Positions 7,555-14,167 of a DNA stretch of 19,317 nucleotides are shown here, in pieces. Numbering within the stretch: the stretch's first letter is position 1; every line of letters begins with the position of its first letter. A model generated the notes under the pieces. The model did not search any database. It was not told the origin of the DNA and worked only from the letters and a program-made list of their open reading frames with translations. Origin of the DNA: JBIQLO01 sp044464175 (GTDB lineage: Bacteria; Planctomycetota; Phycisphaerae; Tepidisphaerales; Tepidisphaeraceae); contig JBIQLO010000062.1 in the NCBI GenBank assembly GCA_044464175.1, positions 1 through 19,317 on the forward strand, read 5' to 3'. The translations under genes were made by a program, and so were the position numbers.

Positions 7555-8352
7555 TTAGAAAACGGTCTTCATGAACTTGTCCGTACCATCGATTAGCTCT
7601 TGGATTTCATCAGCGGTGGGCTCCCGCGTTTTCCCGTGGTCACATATATTCCGGATATCACCCAGCCGCTGAACGCGTCTCCATTCCGGCACCTCATACA
7701 CGTCGTTACCCTTCAAAGCGTCATTCAGATCGCTGATGGTCGGGTGCGCCTTCTTGCCAGAAATGCTGTGATTACTTGCCACTTGCACCAAGTGCTTCTC
7801 AAGAACAACGCCTGCAACGGCACCCGCTGCGCGCAGGAAACCTTTCTTGGCGAGTTCACGTGCTGCCTCTAATTCCGAGTCGAATAGGTCCGCCTGAACA
7901 AGCTGACGGATGTCGAATAGCGAACTTTCGAACCGATCTTTTACGGCTTGAACGATTTTAAGCTGCTGCCGAAAATGAGGAATTGCTGACGCGGAGTTGG
8001 CTATCACTCCTCGCCAATTATCCGTAACCGTCAATCCTTGCAGACAATCCTCTATCCGATAGCTCTCGAAGGTGATGTCTTTACGTGGCTTTGGCTTCTC
8101 GTAATGCCGAACGAAATCTGCAAGCCTGTCCGGCAATAATTGCTTCACAAGCGCTTTCGCCTCTGAATACCAAGATTGGTAGCCATCAGAAAAATGACCG
8201 TATTTTTGCAAGAACTTTGCAGAATTGAGCTTTGCGCCTTCGAACTCGATCTGGTCAGGCGTGTATTGCGCATGCATCGAGTACAGGAGCATCTGGCCCA
8301 TCTTAATCAGGCGTTCAGCATCCTTCTTGTAGCGGTCTAGGTTCGTAGCCAT
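7555..8352 (-). CDS. HEPN-type domain protein, putative RNase or defence-associated
   Basis: This is a 265-residue soluble, mostly helical protein starting MATNLDRYKKDAERL. The C-terminal third (about 160-265) looks like a HEPN four-helix domain: a helix AARELAKKGFLRAAGAVAGV, then the motif RNICDH (Arg234 to His239), which fits the HEPN R-X4-6-H signature, and a C-terminal helix TADEIQELIDGTDKFM. The N-terminal part (MLLYSMHAQY, WYSEAKALVKQLLPDRL) matches nothing I can name. Family knowledge: HEPN domains with RX4-6H are often metal-independent RNases in toxins and phage defence, though some are inactive. Base composition is unlike the neighbours: two sampled 60-base lines hold 23 and 29 G+C, against 39 in a sampled GldG line. 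The gene is bracketed by two copies of repeat B. An AAGGG about 9 bases before the ATG is a plausible Shine-Dalgarno. Confidence 0.6.
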   Translation of the reverse strand: MATNLDRYKKDAERLIKMGQMLLYSMHAQYTPDQIEFEGAKLNSAKFLQKYGHFSDGYQSWYSEAKALVKQLLPDRLADFVRHYEKPKPRKDITFESYRIEDCLQGLTVTDNWRGVIANSASAIPHFRQQLKIVQAVKDRFESSLFDIRQLVQADLFDSELEAARELAKKGFLRAAGAVAGVVLEKHLVQVASNHSISGKKAHPTISDLNDALKGNDVYEVPEWRRVQRLGDIRNICDHGKTREPTADEIQELIDGTDKFMKTVF

Positions 8353-8388
8353 TACTCTGCGCCCTTAACATTCGCAAGACGGTTCCGA

Positions 8389-8424
8389 ATTATCTCAGTC
8401 AGCCGACACGGGAGCCGACACGGG
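8389..8424 (-). promoter_or_regulatory. 12-bp tandem repeat and possible -10 before the HEPN gene
   Basis: AGCCGACACGGG occurs twice head to tail (8401-8412 and 8413-8424). Just downstream on the minus strand is GATAAT (complement of 8389-8394), a 5-of-6 match to a -10 box that would place a transcript start about 25 bases before the HEPN ATG. No convincing -35 is seen; the tandem repeat occupies its position and could bind a regulator. Confidence 0.35.
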
Positions 8425-8494
8425 ACGGGAGTCGTTTTGCCAGGTCCACGCAAATAATCTATCAGGATGGTCAGAGCGTGCCAATGAAAGGCAT

Positions 8495-8568
8495 GGAGGG
8501 TCCGCAGTACTCTGCGGACCCTCCCATTGCTGGAATGGTCCGCAGCGTATCGCGGACCCCGCTAAACT
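8495..8568. repeat. Hairpin repeat B, copy 2
   Basis: Hairpin one has a perfect 13-bp stem, GGAGGGTCCGCAG (8495-8507) with CTGCGGACCCTCC (8512-8524) around TACT. Hairpin two is GGTCCGC...GCGGACC around AGCGTATC. The element lies four bases past the stop of the UPF0158 gene on the minus strand and could end or protect that transcript. The first stem is longer than in copy 1. The loop differs (TACT against GACG) while the 8-bp core stem is identical. Confidence 0.8.
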
Positions 8569-8572
8569 CGGC

Positions 8573-9043
8573 TTATTCATATTGAATTCCGTTCTCCCGG
8601 CACCACTCTTTTGCCAGCGATTGATAGCGCGCTTTGCGGTAGGCGTACCACTGATCGTCCAGCCCAAGATCGCGAATCCTGTTCTTGAACGCCCGGAACG
8701 CGCCGCGCCCGCGAATGTCGCGGCTTAACCGCTCCGCCGCTTTTTCATCCGCCAGATCGGCCGCGAAATCGTCCATGATCTGCCAGTCATTTGCCTCGCG
8801 CTTGTCCGGCAACGGAAGAAAGCGATTCGACTCGTCGGCGGCGATCTGCCGGGCCGTTTCGATTGATTCCTGCTGCCAGTCGGGCGCATCGCCGGCCGAT
8901 GCCTCATCTTCGGCCGCCGCGATGTCTTCATCGGTGACCATGATGATTTTCCCTGTTTCACGATCGAGATGGAAATGCATCATGTCGGCGCCGCCGTCGA
9001 TGGCATCGGCGATGTCCGACAATTGAACGGGTCCATGCCCCAC
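8573..9043 (-). CDS. UPF0158 family protein
   Basis: This 156-residue acidic soluble protein has the conserved C-terminal block of UPF0158: LPLPDKREANDWQIMDDFA, then GRGAFRAFKNRIRDLGL, DQWYAYRKARYQSLAKEW and CRENGI. The N-terminal MMHFHLDRETGKIIMV is also typical of the family (a predicted beta-hairpin reading 'YLDRETGEV' in relatives). The biochemical function of the family is unknown. The GTG at 9043 is the first in-frame start; no Shine-Dalgarno is visible, and the next in-frame starts would remove the conserved LSDIADAI segment. It lies 72 bp after the RNase Z-like gene and is followed by repeat B copy 2. Confidence 0.85.
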   Translation of the reverse strand: MGHGPVQLSDIADAIDGGADMMHFHLDRETGKIIMVTDEDIAAAEDEASAGDAPDWQQESIETARQIAADESNRFLPLPDKREANDWQIMDDFAADLADEKAAERLSRDIRGRGAFRAFKNRIRDLGLDDQWYAYRKARYQSLAKEWCRENGIQYE

Positions 9044-9115
9044 GACGGTAGTCTATCCGACATGGACGGTGAAACGCCAGCGGAAAACGCGATTCCGGGC
9101 GCCCGCACGGCGGCA

Positions 9116-10033
9116 TCATTCCGCCGTGTCCCCCGGCGGCGGCCCGGCCTGATCGACGTCGCCGGATTCGACCGCTCCCTCAAAATCCATCAGAAACTGC
9201 AGCCGTTCCAGTTGCTCCGGCGGGAGGCGCTTGCGCAGGATGCGCTTGGCCTTGGCCAGCCCGGTGCGGCGGGTCAGGTGGGTCAGGATGATCTGCTTGT
9301 TGCTGAGCCGAGGCAGTATCTGGAGAAACTGCTCCAGGTGCAGGTGTTTGCCCGCCTTGGCTTTGTGGCGGTGCTGGGTCTCCACAAACGTCAGCTCCGT
9401 CAGGAGAATTTCCGCCCCGGTGATGTCGGGCTCTTCGAAGACCGGGCCGGCCGTCGTGTCCCCCAGATAGGCCACCAGCGGCACCTCCACGCGGTATTGC
9501 ACCTGCTCCCCCTGCTTGCGCAGGGCGGCGATCTGCGGCCCGGCGAGCGACAGGTATTCCGGCTTGAGCTTTTCGCGCACGCTGACCACCGCGTATCCCA
9601 GGCTTGGCCCGCCGTGGTGGGTGGCGTGGGCGCGGATGAACAGGTCGCGCCGCTCCTCGAACTTGTCCCCCGGCTTCATCGGCACCAGCCGGTAGGGCGT
9701 CCCCTGCCGCTCCACATCGCGCCAGCAGCGCAGAAGCTGCTCCACCGGCCTTTCCAGCTCGGCCGGCAACAGGATGGTTCCCGGCTTCATGTCCTGGAAA
9801 TGCCGCTGGGAGAGGTAGTAGGGGAGCCCCGCAATATGGTCCATGTGGGCGTGCGTCAGGCACAGCACATCGGCGGTCAGGGCAAACCAGGGGGAGCGCC
9901 CGACGTCGAAACAGATGTTCAGCTCCGGAATCGCCACGACCGTCTCCTCCCCCCCGACGGAGTAGCCAATCACGGTGTATTGCCCGATGGGAATTTTGGC
10001 GAATTTCTGGACCAGGAAGCTCTTGGCGGACAT
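9116..10033 (-). CDS. RNase Z-like metallo-beta-lactamase fold hydrolase
   Basis: The 305-residue protein carries the metal-binding motif LTHAHMDHIAGLPYYL (HAHMDH at 61-66). It also has a downstream His pair in AHATHHGGPSLGYAV (compare the tRNase Z 'PSxGY' motif), the Asp of AYLGDTTAG, the ELTF segment and the final histidine in IILTHLTRR. HLHLEQ resembles the RNase Z helix that precedes that strand. Family knowledge: RNase Z cleaves the 3' trailer of tRNA precursors; related MBL proteins act on other phosphodiesters. Assignment to the family is firm, but tRNA processing itself is inferred. The ATG at 10033 (MSAKSFLVQK) is preferred over the upstream ATG at 10069, which would begin in the repeat-bearing gap. 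The C-terminus is Asp/Gly/Pro rich and probably disordered. Confidence 0.78.
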   Translation of the reverse strand: MSAKSFLVQKFAKIPIGQYTVIGYSVGGEETVVAIPELNICFDVGRSPWFALTADVLCLTHAHMDHIAGLPYYLSQRHFQDMKPGTILLPAELERPVEQLLRCWRDVERQGTPYRLVPMKPGDKFEERRDLFIRAHATHHGGPSLGYAVVSVREKLKPEYLSLAGPQIAALRKQGEQVQYRVEVPLVAYLGDTTAGPVFEEPDITGAEILLTELTFVETQHRHKAKAGKHLHLEQFLQILPRLSNKQIILTHLTRRTGLAKAKRILRKRLPPEQLERLQFLMDFEGAVESGDVDQAGPPPGDTAE

Positions 10034-10070
10034 GTTCCGGAGGGTAATCGAGGGGGCGGAGCGATGCAAA

Positions 10071-10155
10071 ATTCCTGTTGGCGGGGTCGCCGACCCCGCA
10101 TTCCTGTAGGCGGCCTCGTTGAGGGCGTGCGCTCTTCAGCGACCCCGCCCACAGG
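10071..10155. repeat. Hairpin repeat A, copy 2, with an extra half unit
   Basis: GCGGGGTCG (10081-10089) and CGACCCCGC (10091-10099) form a near-continuous palindrome preceded by ATTCCTGTTG. A full unit follows, starting ATTCCTGTAGGCGGCCTCG (10100-10118) and ending GACCCCGCCCACAGG (10141-10155). It abuts the stop codon (10156) of the minus-strand FtsQ-like gene and fills most of the 122-bp gap before the RNase Z-like gene. Confidence 0.78.
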
Positions 10156-11106
10156 CTACCGCGTGTCCGCCTGGGCATTGGCCGGGTAGGTGACGTTGTC
10201 AAACCGCAGGTCGATCCAGGGGTGCCCGGCGTCCACGCGCTGATAGCGGGTGTAGATGTCGCGCAGGTGCCGCAGTTTTTCGGCCGGCGACACCTCCACG
10301 AAAAAGTCCTGGGCGTTGATCGGGCGGCCCCAGCGCACCTGCGTGTTGTCGCGCGTCAAAAGCACCAGCTGGGCGGCGTGGGGGTCCTGGCGCCCCTTGT
10401 AATTGGAGACATCCACGCGGGTGATCCCCTGGGCATAGGACAGCCCGTGCAGCAGTTTGATCAGGTCCAACCCGCTGCTCAGGTCCGCTCCGCTCCAGAC
10501 CAGTCCCGCGCGGGCCGGGCGGGGCGACCGCACCCCCTGCACGACGCGGATGTTCACCATGCCATCCTGCCCGAAGATGATTCGCTGAAGCTGCTGCTGG
10601 GTGTAATGTTCCGGCAGCAGCACTCCCTGCCCGTCCACGAGATAGTACGCCTCCTGCCAATTCACCAGCGCCACCGGCACGCGGTAATCGCAGTCCACTT
10701 CCAGCGTGTCCCCCGGCCTCTGGCCGTAGACCAGCCGCACTTGGTTTACCTGTCGAATCCACGGGGCGATCCGCTCATCCTGCCGCAGCATCGCCACCAC
10801 ATCCTGGAGCATCCGGCGATCCAGTGCGCTGTGGCCCCCCTGGGGGCGGATCGCCTTGGTGATCTGCCCGGCCAGGAAATCGCTCATCCACACCGGGCGA
10901 TTGACCAGCACCACCTTCGGCGGATCGGCGTCAAACGCCACCTCCCGTCCCACATACTGCCTCAGGAGATAAAAACCCCCGGCCAGCGCCCCGACAAACA
11001 GGATCAATCCCAGTCCATGCAGCACCAGCCGGCGCCGCTGCGCCACCTGCTCGGGGTCCCGCGCCTTGCGGGGCGCTTCCGTCTTGGTCTTCCTCGGTTT
11101 GGCCAT
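10156..11106 (-). CDS. FtsQ/DivIB-like single-pass membrane protein
   Basis: This 316-residue protein has a short basic cytoplasmic tail (residues 1-27, MAKPRKTKTEAPRKAR), one membrane helix (about 28-49, LVLHGLGLILFVGALAGGFYLL) and an extracytoplasmic part. The order of elements resembles FtsQ: a POTRA-like segment, then DTLEVDCDYRVPVALVNW and YYLVDGQGVLLPE (compare the FtsQ 'VREREPVA' and 'LVDxxGxVF' strands), then a beta domain ending KLRHLRDIYTRYQ and WIDLRFDNVTY. FtsQ links the divisome core FtsB/FtsL in other bacteria. No other division or cell-wall gene is in the window, so this copy is not in a dcw cluster. AAGGA lies 3 bases before the ATG. Divergent from the SPFH gene across a 591-bp gap. 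The fold match is by eye only. Confidence 0.5.
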   Translation of the reverse strand: MAKPRKTKTEAPRKARDPEQVAQRRRLVLHGLGLILFVGALAGGFYLLRQYVGREVAFDADPPKVVLVNRPVWMSDFLAGQITKAIRPQGGHSALDRRMLQDVVAMLRQDERIAPWIRQVNQVRLVYGQRPGDTLEVDCDYRVPVALVNWQEAYYLVDGQGVLLPEHYTQQQLQRIIFGQDGMVNIRVVQGVRSPRPARAGLVWSGADLSSGLDLIKLLHGLSYAQGITRVDVSNYKGRQDPHAAQLVLLTRDNTQVRWGRPINAQDFFVEVSPAEKLRHLRDIYTRYQRVDAGHPWIDLRFDNVTYPANAQADTR

Positions 11107-11160
11107 GAGTCCTTATCGGCATTATCGGACGCTTGGGCCCTGGGGGTTTAGCCCGCCTCC

Positions 11161-11302
11161 GCGCTGCGCTTTTGGCGACAAAACGCGCAGCGCTAAACGA
11201 GGCAAAAAACTTCGTGAAAAAAAGAATTATCGCCCCTGGCGCGGTCAAAAACTGGGATTTGCAAAATCGCGCTGCGCACTTTGTCGCCAAAACGCGCAGC
11301 GC
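11161..11302. repeat. 142-bp element with self-hairpin inverted ends
   Basis: The left end has stem GCGCTGCGC (11161-11169) and GCGCAGCGC (11185-11193) around a 15-base loop. The right end has the same 9-bp stem (11269-11277 and 11294-11302) around a 16-base loop. The loops are reverse complements over TTTGTCGCCAAAA, so the right end is an inverted copy of the left. The 75 bp between them are A-rich (GAGGCAAAAAACTTCG, GTGAAAAAAAGAATT) and unlike the surroundings. The layout resembles a miniature inverted-repeat element or a structured RNA; no target-site duplication or transposase was recognised. Confidence 0.7.
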
Positions 11303-11469
11303 CCCCTGTAAGGGTAGAGGAGCAAAAAATGACCCCGGCTGGCTTCTGTCTTCTGTTGTTCCTGATCGTGCTCGCCCGTGCCAAGGGCGCCCCTCGCCCC
11401 TGCGCCCAAACCCCAGCCCCACCCACCCAGCGTCTCCTGTCTTTTCCCTCCATGGCTTTCTTCTACAAT

Positions 11470-11587
11470 CGAACCCAATCGAACCCGCCCAAAACCCCGC
11501 TGGCGCTCCAGAATCGCCGATTCACCCCCTCGAACCCAAACGGCCGGATTTCCAAACGAACCCATTTCCGTCCGAGCCCCGGAACCC
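11470..11587 (+). repeat. CGAACCC heptamer cluster upstream of SPFH gene
   Basis: Exact CGAACCC occurs at 11470-11476, 11480-11486, 11531-11537 and 11557-11563, with a near copy GGAACCC at 11581-11587. These lie 111-228 bases before the SPFH ATG. The same heptamer in the same orientation relative to the gene recurs upstream of the lipoprotein gene at the right end of the window. Confidence 0.65.
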
Positions 11588-11660
11588 GATTCCCGCGTTA
11601 TACACCCCCGTTTTTTTCATAACCTTCTCAATTTTGATTTATCCCCATCTCCGAATGGGA

Positions 11661-11690
11661 TATGATGGGACGACGTCCACCAACAGGAGA
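11661..11690 (+). promoter_or_regulatory. Candidate -10 box and Shine-Dalgarno of the SPFH gene
   Basis: TATGAT (11661-11666) matches five of six -10 positions. The best -35 at correct spacing (TTTATC, 11638-11643) is poor. AGGAGA (11685-11690) lies seven bases before the ATG at 11698 and fixes that start. Confidence 0.4.
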
Positions 11691-11697
11691 GTTGAGC

Positions 11698-12795
11698 ATG
11701 GGAATCTGGGACAAGCTCCGCAACGAACTGATCGACATTGTGCAATGGGTGGAGGATACCCCGGACACGATGGTCTGGCGGTTTCCCCGCTACGAGAACG
11801 AGATCAAGTACGGCGCCAAGCTGATCGTCCGCGAGGGGCAGGCGGCGGCCTTCGTCAATGAAGGGAAACTGGCCGATGTCTTCCAGCCCGGCACTTACAC
11901 CCTCCAGACCCAGAACCTGCCCATCCTCTCCACTCTCAAGGGATGGAAATACGGTTTCGAAAGCCCGTTCAAGGCCGAGGTCTATTTCGTCTCCACCCGC
12001 GTCTTCACCGACCGGAAATGGGGCACCAAGAACCCGATCATGATGCGGGATGCCGAGTTTGGACCCGTGCGCCTGCGCGCGTTCGGCACCTATGCCGTCC
12101 AGGTGGATGATCCCGCCGTTTTTCTTCGCCAGTTGGTCGGCACCAATGCGCAGTACAACATCGACCAGATCAATGATCAGCTGCGCGACCTGCTCACCGC
12201 CCGATTTGCCGATGTGATCGGCGAGAGCAAGATCCCGATCCTCGATCTGGCCGGCAACTATGACGAGCTGGGCAAATTCATCAACACGCGGATCGAGAAG
12301 GATTTTGAGGTCTTTGGCGTCAAGCTCGTCAACCTGCTGGTGGAAAACATCTCCCTCCCCCCCGTGGTGGAGGCCGCCCTCGACAAGCGCTCGAGCATGG
12401 GGATCATCGGCAACCTCTCGGCCTACACGCAGTACCAGGCCGCCCAGTCGCTGGAGACCGCCGCCGCCAACCCCTCCGGACTGGCCGGCGCGGGCGTGGG
12501 CATGGGGGTCGGTTATGCCATGGCCAGCCAGATGACCAAAGGGATGGCAGGGGGGCCTCCCTCCGATGCCGCGCCGCCGCCGCTGCCCAACCAGGCAACC
12601 TTCTTCATCGGCCTCGATGGGCAGCAGGCCGGCCCGTTCAACATGGATGCCCTTGAGCAGAAGGTGAAGGATGGCCAACTCACCCGCCAGACATTGGTCT
12701 GGAAAAGCGGTATGGTCAACTGGACCGAGGCGGGCAAGCTGCCCGAGCTCAACGCCCTCTTCGCCAATGTGCCCCCGCCGCTGCCCAAACCGTAA
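11698..12795 (+). CDS. SPFH/Band-7 protein with C-terminal GYF_2 domain
   Basis: The 365-residue protein starts MGIWDKLRNELIDIVQWVED. Residues about 1-270 form an SPFH-type domain of the 'virion core protein/YdjI-like' subgroup: WRFPRYENEIKYGAKLIVRE, GQAAAFVNEGKLADVFQPG, YTLQTQNLPILSTLKGW and the AFGTYAVQVDDPAVFLRQL segment. A Gly/Ala-rich linker (AGAGVGMGVGYAMA) and a Pro-rich stretch lead to residues 300-355, a GYF_2 domain (DUF4339) with GPFNMDALEQKVKDGQL and WKSGMVNWTEAGKLPEL. Family knowledge: SPFH proteins form oligomeric scaffolds, often at membranes; GYF-like domains bind proline-rich peptides, and both the linker and the tail (PPPLPKP) offer such sequences. No membrane helix is obvious. 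AGGAGA seven bases before the ATG supports the start. A weak hairpin follows the stop. Confidence 0.87.
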   Translation: MGIWDKLRNELIDIVQWVEDTPDTMVWRFPRYENEIKYGAKLIVREGQAAAFVNEGKLADVFQPGTYTLQTQNLPILSTLKGWKYGFESPFKAEVYFVSTRVFTDRKWGTKNPIMMRDAEFGPVRLRAFGTYAVQVDDPAVFLRQLVGTNAQYNIDQINDQLRDLLTARFADVIGESKIPILDLAGNYDELGKFINTRIEKDFEVFGVKLVNLLVENISLPPVVEAALDKRSSMGIIGNLSAYTQYQAAQSLETAAANPSGLAGAGVGMGVGYAMASQMTKGMAGGPPSDAAPPPLPNQATFFIGLDGQQAGPFNMDALEQKVKDGQLTRQTLVWKSGMVNWTEAGKLPELNALFANVPPPLPKP

Positions 12796-12840
12796 CAGTG
12801 CAACCGCACAGGCTTTGAGCGACCGCAGACGACAGCGCCA

Positions 12841-12861
12841 GCCGCCGTCAGCACGGGCGGC
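12841..12861 (+). terminator. Hairpin after the SPFH gene
   Basis: GCCGCCGT and ACGGGCGGC pair around CAGC with one bulged base, followed by CTATAGTTTG. It is GC-rich but the T-run is short, so it is a weak terminator candidate 45 bases after the SPFH stop. Confidence 0.3.
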
Positions 12862-12912
12862 CTATAGTTTGAGGTTGTGCCTGTCCGTCAAAAAAGAAAA
12901 GCGCGTTCACCC

Positions 12913-14151
12913 ATGACCACGAATACCGCCCTTGAGGAAGCTTCACTGACCGCCCAGTCCCGTGCCCCGAAAATGGTCATCGCCGTGGTGCTGGCGATCG
13001 GGTTTTCGCATCTGCTTAACGATGCGCTTCAGTCGCTGATCCCCGCCATCTATCCCCTGGTCAAAAGCGCCTTCGGCCTGAGCTTCACGGAAGTGGGACT
13101 GATTGCCCTGACGTTCCAACTGTGCGCTTCGCTGCTTCAGCCGTTTGTCGGCTCGTTCACCGATAACCGGCCCCAGCCTTTTTCATTGGCCGCGGGCATG
13201 GGAGTGACCCTTATGGGATTGGTGGTTCTGTCGTTCGCCCCCACGTTCGCGGTAGTGCTGGTGGCGGTGGGAATGATCGGAATCGGCTCCTCCATCTTCC
13301 ACCCCGAGGCTTCCCGAGTCGCCTATATCGCCGCCGCTCCAGAACAGCGCGGGCTGGCTCAGTCGATCTTCCAAGTGGGCGGCCGGGCGGGCGCGGCCTT
13401 GGGGCCATTGCTGGCGGCTCTGATCGTGGTGCAGATGGGGCTATCGCGCATGTGGTGGTTCGGGGTGCTTGCATTGCTGGCCATTACACTGTTGGTGCAG
13501 GTGGGGCGCTGGTATCAGCGGAACATTCACCTGGTGCACCCCGATGCCCAGGGCATGGCGCGGGCGGAGCATCCCCACTTCACCCGCCGCCAGACCGGAT
13601 TTGCGGTTGCCATCCTGCTGGTCCTGATCTTCTCCAAGTATTTCTACCTGGCCAGCATGACCAGCTATCTGACTTTCTACCTGATTTCCCGGTTCCAGGT
13701 GTCCATCCCGGTCTCCCAGTTTTATCTCTTTGCCTTCCTGCTCTCCTCGGCCGTGGGCACAATGCTTGGCGGCCCGCTGGGCGACTGGGTCGGCCGGAAG
13801 TATGTGATCTGGTTTTCGATCCTGGGAGCGGCTCCCTTTACGCTGCTGCTGCCGCACGTGAACCTGTTCTGGACCGGTCCGCTGGTGGTGCTGATCGGGC
13901 TGATTCTCTCCTCAGCTTTTCCGGCGATTCTGGTCTATGCCCAGGAACTGCTCCCGGGGCGGCTGGGGATGATTTCGGGACTTTTCTACGGCTTCGCCTT
14001 CGGCATGGGAGGCATCGGCTCGGCGCTGCTGGGGGTTCTGGCCGACCACACGAGCATCATATTCGTCTATGCCGTGTGCGCGTATCTGCCCCTGATTGGC
14101 CTGTTGACCGGCTTCCTTCCGCGCGTGCGCATCCGGCACAAGGCAATCTAG
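12913..14151 (+). CDS. fsr: Fsr-type MFS efflux transporter (fosmidomycin resistance family)
   Basis: The 412-residue protein has twelve predicted membrane helices and matches the E. coli fosmidomycin resistance protein closely along its length. Shared segments include GFSHLLNDALQSLIPAIYPL, GLIALTFQLCASLLQPFVG, GSSIFHPEASRVAYIA, GLAQSIFQVGGRAGAALGPL, LILIFSKYFY-like VLIFSKYFYLAS, GPLGDWVGRKYVIW, LVYAQELLPGRLGMISGLF and FGMGGIGSALLGVLADHTSI. It is expected to be an inner-membrane proton-coupled drug exporter; the natural substrate is unknown. The ATG at 12913 gives the same distance to helix 1 as in relatives. A GTG at 12877 would add a basic 12-residue extension. No strong Shine-Dalgarno is seen at either. 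The stop is 16 bases from that of the convergent gene. Confidence 0.92.
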   Translation: MTTNTALEEASLTAQSRAPKMVIAVVLAIGFSHLLNDALQSLIPAIYPLVKSAFGLSFTEVGLIALTFQLCASLLQPFVGSFTDNRPQPFSLAAGMGVTLMGLVVLSFAPTFAVVLVAVGMIGIGSSIFHPEASRVAYIAAAPEQRGLAQSIFQVGGRAGAALGPLLAALIVVQMGLSRMWWFGVLALLAITLLVQVGRWYQRNIHLVHPDAQGMARAEHPHFTRRQTGFAVAILLVLIFSKYFYLASMTSYLTFYLISRFQVSIPVSQFYLFAFLLSSAVGTMLGGPLGDWVGRKYVIWFSILGAAPFTLLLPHVNLFWTGPLVVLIGLILSSAFPAILVYAQELLPGRLGMISGLFYGFAFGMGGIGSALLGVLADHTSIIFVYAVCAYLPLIGLLTGFLPRVRIRHKAI

Positions 14152-14164
14152 CCGCCGTGGGCGG
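14152..14164. terminator. Small hairpin between convergent genes
   Basis: CCGCC-GTG-GGCGG fills the 16-bp gap between the stop codons of fsr and the convergent secreted-protein gene. It could serve both directions, but it is short and lacks T-runs. Confidence 0.3.
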
Positions 14165-14167
14165 GCG

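Larger units (their letters stand above)
11107..11697. other. 591-bp non-coding gap between divergent genes
   Basis: Open frames here have no conserved domain or good start and overlap repeats. The gap contains the 142-bp inverted-repeat element (11161-11302), a pyrimidine-rich stretch (about 11340-11460), the CGAACCC cluster (11470-11587) and the presumed promoter and Shine-Dalgarno of the SPFH gene. Confidence 0.7.

Noticed and set aside
8395..8667. 90-residue minus-strand frame over repeat B copy 2
   Set aside because: It crosses the hairpin repeat and the end of the UPF0158 gene and shows no domain; it is more likely non-coding.
11133..11861. 242-residue plus-strand frame
   Set aside because: It translates the inverted-repeat element and CGAACCC cluster and then overlaps the SPFH gene in another frame. 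Its repetitive composition reflects the repeats.
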